A program made the position numbers and the translations under genes. From assembly GCF_004337505.1 (NCBI RefSeq), contig NZ_SJZI01000042.1:1-64000 (forward strand): 64,000 bases of DNA. The letters run 5' to 3'. The DNA comes from Flaviaestuariibacter flavus (lineage in GTDB: Bacteria > Bacteroidota > Bacteroidia > Chitinophagales > Chitinophagaceae). The notes under the pieces are model-generated. The model did no database searches. It was given only the letters and a program-made list of their open reading frames with translations, and had not been told where the DNA came from. Shown one piece after another: positions 58,800 through 64,000 of this stretch (the stretch's first letter is position 1; each line of letters starts with the position of its first letter).

Positions 58800-59384
58800 A
58801 TGATCTACGAATTCAACGGCATCCGCCCCGTGATCCATGAGTCGGCTTTTATTCATCCACAGGCGACCGTCACCGGCGACGTACAGATCGGGCGCGACGT
58901 ATATATCGGTCCGGGCGCGGCCATCCGGGGCGACTGGGGCCGCATCGTGATCGAAGACGGCTGCAACGTGCAGGAAAACTGTACCGTGCATATGTTTCCC
59001 GGGGTAACCGTCCTGCTGAAAGAGGGCGCCCACATCGGGCACGGCGCCATCATCCACGGCGCTACGGTTGGCCGTAACTGTTTGGTGGGGATGAACGCTG
59101 TGCTGATGGATGAGGTAGAGCTTGGCGATGAATGCATCGTAGGCGCGCTCGCCTTTCTCAAGCAGGGCGAGAAGATCCCGCGGCGCTCGCTGGTGGCAGG
59201 CAACCCGGCACGCATCATCCGCGAAGTTTCCGATGAGCAGATCGCCTGGAAGTCGGAAGGGACGCGGCTTTACCAGCAGCTGCCCCGCTGGTGCCACGAC
59301 AGCCTGAAGCCCTGTGAGCCGCTCCGCCAATGGGTGGAGCAGGAACCGCTCGTCCGTAGCGAGTACAAACCCTTCAAAAAATAA
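58800..59384 (+). CDS. paaY: PaaY-type hexapeptide thioesterase / gamma-carbonic anhydrase-like protein
   Basis: The 194-residue protein is a left-handed beta-helix trimer of the gamma-carbonic anhydrase fold, with metal-binding His residues in CTVHMFPG and HIGHGAIIHG. It resembles PaaY (FNGIRPVIHESAFIHPQATV, GDVQIGRDVYIGPGAAIRGD, VAGNPARIIRE), a thioesterase that removes inhibitory hydroxylated CoA by-products of phenylacetate breakdown. The phenylacetate context supports PaaY over a generic carbonic anhydrase. It is probably cotranscribed with the VTT gene. Confidence 0.9.
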   Translation: MIYEFNGIRPVIHESAFIHPQATVTGDVQIGRDVYIGPGAAIRGDWGRIVIEDGCNVQENCTVHMFPGVTVLLKEGAHIGHGAIIHGATVGRNCLVGMNAVLMDEVELGDECIVGALAFLKQGEKIPRRSLVAGNPARIIREVSDEQIAWKSEGTRLYQQLPRWCHDSLKPCEPLRQWVEQEPLVRSEYKPFKK

Positions 59385-59469
59385 ATGGATGGACGGCGAG
59401 GAAACGCCGCTGAATTCTATCTAAATTAGAGTTCGTTAACACCAATTATTTAATTCAAAACCGCTGATA

Positions 59470-60705
59470 ATGAACAAAACTTTACGCACCGGCGTTATCG
59501 CCGCCGTGCTGGCTGGCACCGCTTTCACCGCCAAAGCCCAGAACGAGCGCTTCGCATACGCCATCACCGATGCAACAAAGGACGGCTTCAACTGGAGCGT
59601 GCTGCGCAAGATCGACCTGAACACCGGTGAGTATGGACCGGTTCTGTTCAACGGCCTTGAAGGCAACGTTACCGTCTACGACGCCGCTACCAAAAAGCCC
59701 CTGACCCTCACGCCCGATGCCCGCTACGGCAACGCGCTCAACATCCCCTTCAGCACCGGCGTTGCCGCCGCGGCCTACGACCCGCAGCACGACCGCATCT
59801 GGTTCACCCCGATGTTCATCGACCAGCTGCGTTATATTGATCTGAAGACGATGAAGGTGCACTACGTTGCCGACAAAGCCTTTACCGGGCTCGGCAGCAT
59901 GCACAATGCCGAAGGCAAGTGCATCACCCGTATGGTAATCACCCCCGACGGCACCGGCTACGCCATCTCCAACGACGGTAATACGTTTCTGCGCTTCACT
60001 ACCGGCAAGAAAACGGAGATCCAGAACCTCGGCGCGCTGGTGGATGATCCCGCCAACGGAACCGTGTCGGTACACAACCGCTGCTCTTCTTTCGGTGGCG
60101 ACATGATCGCCGACAACGAAGGCAACCTGTACGTTGTTTCCGCCCGCAACATGGTGTTCAAGGTGTCTACCGAAAACCGCGTGGCTACGCTGCTCGGTTC
60201 CATCCAGGGCCTGCCCGCCTCCTTCACCACTAACGGTGCCGTGGTAAACGCCGATGGCAACCTCGTAGTGACCAGCGCCGTTGACGGCAGCGGCTCTTAT
60301 GTAGTGAGTCCCAAAGACTGGAGCGCACAGATCCTCAAGAACGGTGCTTTCCACAGCTCCGACCTCGCCAACAGCAACTACCTCGCTACCCGCCGCAACC
60401 CCAGCGTCATCGAAACGATCACGGGTGTGAAGTCGAACCTCTCCGACAACATCCAGGTGTATCCCAACCCGGTTACCCGCAATCGCTTCTCGATGCAGTT
60501 TACCAAGGTGCCTTCCGGCGATTACACGCTGCAGATCACCGATGCCAACGGAAAGACCATCCAGACGCGCCGCGTAAGCGTAACGATGGACAGCCAGGTG
60601 CAGGACGTAGCCCTGTCGGCCGCCAGTGCCCGCGGTGTTTACCTGGTACGCCTCGTAGACAACAATGCGAAGAGCGTTTACGAGCAGAAAGTGCTCGTTC
60701 AGTAA
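59470..60705 (+). CDS. Secreted protein with type 9 sorting domain
   Basis: The 411-residue product has a signal peptide (MNKTLRTGVIAAVLAGTAFTAKA), a body with beta-propeller-like segments (ARYGNALNIPFSTGVAAAAYDP, RYIDLKTMKVHYVAD, GYAISNDGNTFLRF), and a C-terminal T9SS type A sorting domain (IQVYPNPVTRNRFSMQF...GVYLVRLVDNNAKSVYEQKVLVQ, the last 80 residues). It should be exported by Sec, sent across the outer membrane by the Por system and anchored or released there. Its function is unknown. A terminator follows. Confidence 0.9.
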   Translation: MNKTLRTGVIAAVLAGTAFTAKAQNERFAYAITDATKDGFNWSVLRKIDLNTGEYGPVLFNGLEGNVTVYDAATKKPLTLTPDARYGNALNIPFSTGVAAAAYDPQHDRIWFTPMFIDQLRYIDLKTMKVHYVADKAFTGLGSMHNAEGKCITRMVITPDGTGYAISNDGNTFLRFTTGKKTEIQNLGALVDDPANGTVSVHNRCSSFGGDMIADNEGNLYVVSARNMVFKVSTENRVATLLGSIQGLPASFTTNGAVVNADGNLVVTSAVDGSGSYVVSPKDWSAQILKNGAFHSSDLANSNYLATRRNPSVIETITGVKSNLSDNIQVYPNPVTRNRFSMQFTKVPSGDYTLQITDANGKTIQTRRVSVTMDSQVQDVALSAASARGVYLVRLVDNNAKSVYEQKVLVQ

Positions 60706-60731
60706 ATAGCGACAAGCCAATTGCTTATATC

Positions 60732-60759
60732 GAAAGGCCTCCTTCACCGGGGGCCTTTC
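60732..60759 (+). terminator. Terminator after the T9SS cargo gene
   Basis: GAAAGGCCTCC (60732-60742) pairs with GGGGGCCTTTC (60749-60759) through one G-T pair and is followed by TTTTT. Confidence 0.88.
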
Positions 60760-60781
60760 TTTTTGGTCTGCTTTTATAAGG

Positions 60782-60789
60782 TACTTTTG
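60782..60789 (+). promoter_or_regulatory. -7 promoter motif for obg
   Basis: TACTTTTG, 20 bases before the TTG start at 60810. Confidence 0.6.
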
Positions 60790-60809
60790 ACGATTCAAAC
60801 CCCTGATGA

Positions 60810-61808
60810 TTGGAGAAGAGCAACTTTGTAGACCAGATCCGCATTTTCGCGCGCAGCGGCCACGGTGGCGCCGGCTATAAGCATTTCCGCCGCGACAAGC
60901 TGACCGCGATGGGCGGCCCCGACGGCGGCGACGGCGGCCGTGGCGGGCACATCATCCTGCGCGGCAACCGCAATCTGTGGACCCTGCTGCACCTGCGCTA
61001 TTATAAGAACGTATTGGCCGAAAACGGCGAGCGCGGCGGCGACGCCAACCGTACCGGGCGCGATGGCGAGGACATCATCATCGAGGTGCCGCTGGGTACC
61101 ATCGCCCGCGACGAAGAAACCGGTGAGAAGGAAGTCGAGATCCTCGAAGACGGCCAGGAGGTCGTGTGGCTTCCCGGCGGAAAAGGCGGCCTCGGCAACT
61201 GGCAGTTCAAAAGCCCCACCAACCAGGCGCCGGAGCATGCGCAGCCCGGCCTGCCCGGTATCGAGGGCTGGAAGGTGCTCGAGCTGAAGGTGCTGGCCGA
61301 CGTGGGCCTCGTAGGCTTCCCGAATGCCGGCAAGTCGACCCTGCTCTCGGCGATCACGGCCGCCAAGCCCAAGATCGCCGACTATGCATTCACCACCATC
61401 ACCCCCAACCTGGGCATGGTGGAGTACCGCGACGGCAAGAGCTTCTGTATCGCCGACCTGCCGGGGATCATCGAAGGCGCCGCCGAAGGCCGTGGCCTCG
61501 GGCATCGCTTCCTGCGGCACATTGAGCGTAACTCGATCCTGCTGTTCCTCATCCCCGCCGACAGCAAGGACCACCGTGAGGAGTTCAACATCCTGGTGCG
61601 TGAGCTGGAAGAATACAACCCCGAGCTGCTGCACAAAAGCTTCATCATAGCCATCAGCAAGAGCGATATGCTCGACCAGGAGTTGAAAGATGCCATTGCA
61701 GCCGAGCTGCCCGGCGATGTGCCGCACCTGTTCATTTCCTCGGTGACCAACCAGGGCCTGCAGGAGCTGAAAGACCTGATGTGGACCACGCTCAACAAAC
61801 AAGCATAA
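60810..61808 (+). CDS. obg: Obg/CgtA GTPase
   Basis: Obg is an essential GTPase of late ribosome assembly and stress control. The 332-residue protein has the glycine-rich Obg fold ([28 protein letters not shown]) and a G domain with G1 [11 protein letters not shown]3 [16 protein letters not shown] and G4 ISKSD. There is no C-terminal OCT domain, as usual outside Firmicutes. The start is TTG at 60810 (TTGGAGAAGAGC, read MEKSNFVD), since the ATG at 60806 is out of frame and the family begins near this residue. TACTTTTG lies 20 bases upstream. Confidence 0.96.
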   Translation: MEKSNFVDQIRIFARSGHGGAGYKHFRRDKLTAMGGPDGGDGGRGGHIILRGNRNLWTLLHLRYYKNVLAENGERGGDANRTGRDGEDIIIEVPLGTIARDEETGEKEVEILEDGQEVVWLPGGKGGLGNWQFKSPTNQAPEHAQPGLPGIEGWKVLELKVLADVGLVGFPNAGKSTLLSAITAAKPKIADYAFTTITPNLGMVEYRDGKSFCIADLPGIIEGAAEGRGLGHRFLRHIERNSILLFLIPADSKDHREEFNILVRELEEYNPELLHKSFIIAISKSDMLDQELKDAIAAELPGDVPHLFISSVTNQGLQELKDLMWTTLNKQA

Positions 61809-61810
61809 GA

Positions 61811-61830
61811 AAAGCGCCTCCGGGCGCTTT
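61811..61830. terminator. Terminator after obg
   Basis: AAAGCGCC (61811-61818) pairs with GGCGCTTT (61823-61830), followed by TTTTATTTCTT. Confidence 0.9.
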
Positions 61831-61867
61831 TTTATTTCTTAAGAAGATTTTTGCAAGGTGATCCCGG

Positions 61868-62077
61868 TCAGGGCGCGCTGCGGCCATCCGTAGCACTGCG
61901 CCGGTGGAAGCCGCGCTTTTCGTGCAGGCGGGTGAAAATATGATTGATGCTGCTGCGCAGCTCGTCGAGGTGCGCGGGCGCCGAGCGGGCGTGTACGGCA
62001 CGGCGGAACTCTTCGTTTTTCTGAAGGTAGAGTTCGTATAATGAAAAGAATTCGATTCGTTGCAGGCGGTCGTTCAT
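61868..62077 (-). CDS. Small protein of unknown function
   Basis: A 69-residue basic, helical product (MNDRLQRIEFFSLYELYLQK at the start, then NEEFRRAVHARSAPAHLDEL and a basic end). It has an ATG, lies in a convergent gap after obg, and its amino-acid pattern looks like a real short helical protein. No family was recognised, and the frame could still be chance in this GC-rich DNA. Confidence 0.4.
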   Translation of the reverse strand: MNDRLQRIEFFSLYELYLQKNEEFRRAVHARSAPAHLDELRSSINHIFTRLHEKRGFHRRSATDGRSAP

Positions 62078-62397
62078 GAGGGGGACTTTGATCTTAATTA
62101 TCCAAAGGCCATACCTGTTTTTGCCAAAGGCCCGGAGCTTAGACCGCCGCTTCCGTTTTATCGGCGGGAGCGGAAAAAGCGTCGCTGCATTCGAAAGCGG
62201 GTCTTCCCGGCCACGGCCAGCCCTGAAAAATGGGAATTTTCGACCCCAATGGGAGCCGGGATTTTGTCTAACGTCCGTGGATCAATCAATAAACAAAGTG
62301 AAACTATGGCAGAGCTTAAGGTATCCTTCCCAGCCCGTTCTAAGGGTTTCCTAATAATAAATATCGCCTGTTTGACTTTTCGGGGGTGCTGGTACGT

Positions 62398-62405
62398 TAA
62401 TTTTG
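62398..62405 (+). promoter_or_regulatory. -7 promoter motif for the small membrane protein gene
   Basis: TAATTTTG, 27 bases before the ATG at 62433. The region 62078-62397 before it shows no other supported feature. Confidence 0.55.
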
Positions 62406-62432
62406 TCCCTGCCAACTGAACCCCCTTAACGT

Positions 62433-62591
62433 ATGATTTCCAAGTTCAATCAGATTTTTGACAACCACATCGCCCTTCGGGATCGTACCACCGGTTTCCG
62501 CATTTTCGTTACGATCCTGATCCTCTTTCACATCCTGGTGCTGATGATCGGCATCCCGATGAGCGGCCTGCTGCACATTGCGGCGCGCTGA
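62433..62591 (+). CDS. Small membrane protein
   Basis: The 52-residue product has a polar N-terminal half (MISKFNQIFDNHIALRDRTT) and one long hydrophobic helix (FRIFVTILILFHILVLMIGI) followed by PMSGLLHIAAR. It is flanked by a good promoter motif (TAATTTTG) and a perfect terminator, which makes a dedicated short transcript likely. No family was recognised. Confidence 0.65.
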   Translation: MISKFNQIFDNHIALRDRTTGFRIFVTILILFHILVLMIGIPMSGLLHIAAR

Positions 62592-62615
62592 CATCCCGTG
62601 AAACAAATTCTTTCG

Positions 62616-62639
62616 AAAGGCAGGTGTATTCCTGCCTTT
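62616..62639 (+). terminator. Terminator after the small membrane protein gene
   Basis: AAAGGCAGG (62616-62624) pairs with CCTGCCTTT (62631-62639), followed by TTTCG. Confidence 0.88.
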
Positions 62640-62699
62640 TTTCGTGCCCTTCGTTAAAAACGTCTTTGCCGCTCCGCCCGGCAATAACCGAACATTAAG

Positions 62700-62707
62700 T
62701 AGGTTTG
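62700..62707 (+). promoter_or_regulatory. -7 promoter motif for the S46 peptidase gene
   Basis: TAGGTTTG, 21 bases before the ATG at 62729. Confidence 0.6.
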
Positions 62708-62728
62708 CCCACCTTAAATGTTTTGCAT

Positions 62729-64000
62729 ATGAAGAAAATCTTTATGGCCGTATTGCTCCTGGTCTCCGTCAGCTTCCGCGCGGCGGCCGACGAGGGCATG
62801 TGGCTCCCGATGCTGCTGGGCCAGCAGGTTTACAACGACATGGTGAAGAAAGGCCTCAAGCTCACCAAGGAACAACTGTACAACGTCAACAAGGCGTCGC
62901 TGAAAGACGCGATCCTGATCTTCGGCAACGGCTGCACCGGCGAGATCGTGAGCAACCAGGGCCTCGTGTTTACCAACCACCACTGCGGCTACAGCGTCAT
63001 TGCCGGCGCCTCCACCGTGGAGCACAACTTCCTGCGCGACGGCTTCTACGCCAAAAACTTCGGCGAAGAGATCCCGGGTGCCTCGCAGAACCTCACCGTG
63101 CAGACCCTGCTCCGCATCGACGACGTGACCGCGCGCGTGCTCGACTCGCTCAAAGGCCTCACCGGCCAGGAGCGCCTCACCCGCCAGGCCGCCGTCATCG
63201 CCACCATCAACCGCGAGATGAGCGACACTGCCAGCTTCATTGAAACGCGCATCTCGCCGTTGTTCAAGAACAACCAGTTCCTGGCCTTCCGCTACCAGCG
63301 CTACAACGACGTGCGCCTCGTAGGCGCGCCCCCCGAGAGCCTCGGTAAATTCGGCGGCGACACGGACAACTGGGAGTGGCCCCGCCATACCTGCGACTAT
63401 TCCATCTTCCGTATTTATACAGGCAAGGACGGCAAGCCCGCCCGCTACAGTGCCGACAACGTGCCGATGAAACCCAAGTGGTACCTGCCCGTGTCGCTCA
63501 AAGGTGTAAAGGAAGGCGACTTCGCCATGACCTGGGGCTACCCCGGTTCTACCAACCGCTACGAGAGCGCCCTTGGCGTGAAGCTCGCCACCGACATCAA
63601 CAACCCCACGCTGGTAAAGCTCCGCGACATGCGCCTCAAGTACATGTTCGAGGAGATGAAAAAAGACCCGGCCATCAAGCTGCAGCTGGCTTCCGACTAT
63701 GCTTCCATTGCCAACTACTGGAAGTTTTACGACGGTGAAACAAAGCAGTTGCTGAAATACGATGTTTACGGACAGAAAAGCAAGAGCGAAGCAGCCTTCA
63801 CGAAGTGGGCCGCTTCGAAGCCGGAGTACGCCAACATTTTCCGTGACCTTGAAACGGCATACAGCGAATGGCGCCCTTACGCCATGCACCGCCAGTACAT
63901 CAACGAAGGCATCCTCGGCTCGCCCCTGCTCGCATTCGCCGCTTCGCTGCAGGGCCTTGAAACCCAGCTGGTGAAGCCCGGAACTTCTTCGGCCGACATC
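62729..64000 (+). CDS. S46 family dipeptidyl-peptidase (DPP7/DPP11-like), 3' end beyond the window
   Basis: The first 424 residues are visible. After a signal peptide (MKKIFMAVLLLVSVSFRAAA) come the S46 landmarks DEGMWLP, the catalytic H85 in VFTNHHCGY and the catalytic Asp in FGGDTDNWEWPRHTCDYSIF, then WGYPGSTNRYES. The third triad residue, a Ser in the C-terminal GNSGSP region, lies beyond the end. These periplasmic enzymes remove dipeptides from the N-terminus of oligopeptides in asaccharolytic and other Bacteroidota. The S1 residue that separates DPP7 from DPP11 specificity is not in view. Confidence 0.93.
   Translation, partial: MKKIFMAVLLLVSVSFRAAADEGMWLPMLLGQQVYNDMVKKGLKLTKEQLYNVNKASLKDAILIFGNGCTGEIVSNQGLVFTNHHCGYSVIAGASTVEHNFLRDGFYAKNFGEEIPGASQNLTVQTLLRIDDVTARVLDSLKGLTGQERLTRQAAVIATINREMSDTASFIETRISPLFKNNQFLAFRYQRYNDVRLVGAPPESLGKFGGDTDNWEWPRHTCDYSIFRIYTGKDGKPARYSADNVPMKPKWYLPVSLKGVKEGDFAMTWGYPGSTNRYESALGVKLATDINNPTLVKLRDMRLKYMFEEMKKDPAIKLQLASDYASIANYWKFYDGETKQLLKYDVYGQKSKSEAAFTKWAASKPEYANIFRDLETAYSEWRPYAMHRQYINEGILGSPLLAFAASLQGLETQLVKPGTSSADI

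Overview
This is a GC-rich (roughly 60% or more by eye) chromosomal window from a member of the Bacteroidota, most likely a Chitinophagaceae-type organism. The evidence is a gldH gliding lipoprotein, a type 9 secretion sorting tail, a split methionine synthase, an S46 dipeptidyl-peptidase, a GH97 enzyme, DUF6261 and Big_5 lipoproteins, and about seventeen copies of the Bacteroidota -7 promoter motif TAnnTTTG in front of genes on both strands. No rRNA, tRNA, CRISPR array, prophage or transposase gene was recognised.

Layout. 1-3.4 kb is accessory: a truncated DUF6799-like gene, a GxxExxY nuclease-like gene inside long inverted repeats, a 41-bp tandem array, a DUF6261 gene, a stretch of palindromic repeats and a GIY-YIG nuclease gene. 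3.6-13.5 kb is housekeeping: a UvrD-type helicase fused to an iron-sulfur nuclease, an Ig-like lipoprotein, recR and a two-gene cobalamin-dependent methionine synthase. 13.8-19.9 kb is a leftward block: two HAD phosphatases, a SemiSWEET, GH97, LOG family, a small lipoprotein and lpxD. A divergent AT-rich gap near 20.0 kb carries DnaA-box-like sites. 20.2-23.3 kb holds yicC, gldH and an OmpR-type two-component pair. 23.5-27.5 kb holds an SDR, a YjjG-like HAD and a three-gene signalling island whose two regulator genes share an upstream palindrome. 27.6-36.5 kb covers phospholipid synthesis (psd, cdsA), a CPBP protease, dusB, an MsrB-MsrA fusion and small enzymes. 36.5-51.2 kb contains a 42-bp (14-codon) repeat array, a glutathione peroxidase, holB, ricT, a GH3/serine-hydrolase fusion, PAP2, an LTA-synthase-like sulfatase and a PfkB kinase. 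51.5-59.4 kb is a phenylacetate cluster, paaE-A-B-C-D-G-I-(two unknown membrane proteins)-(VTT protein)-paaY. 59.5-64 kb carries a T9SS cargo protein, obg, small genes and the start of an S46 peptidase.

How genes work together. PaaABCE make the phenylacetyl-CoA epoxidase, PaaD probably matures its metal centres, PaaG isomerises the epoxide, and PaaI and PaaY are salvage thioesterases. The ligase PaaK and the downstream PaaZ, PaaH and PaaJ are not in the window. CdsA and Psd are the first and last steps of phosphatidylethanolamine synthesis. MetH1 and MetH2 together form one methionine synthase.

The most unusual layer is non-coding. At least five families of palindromic repeats fill the gaps. 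The best defined (five full copies) has 29-bp inverted arms, and at nine of its ten ends a small GAC...GTC hairpin whose stem sequence changes from copy to copy while pairing is kept. A GC-rich member of another family has been absorbed in frame into paaB and probably into metH.
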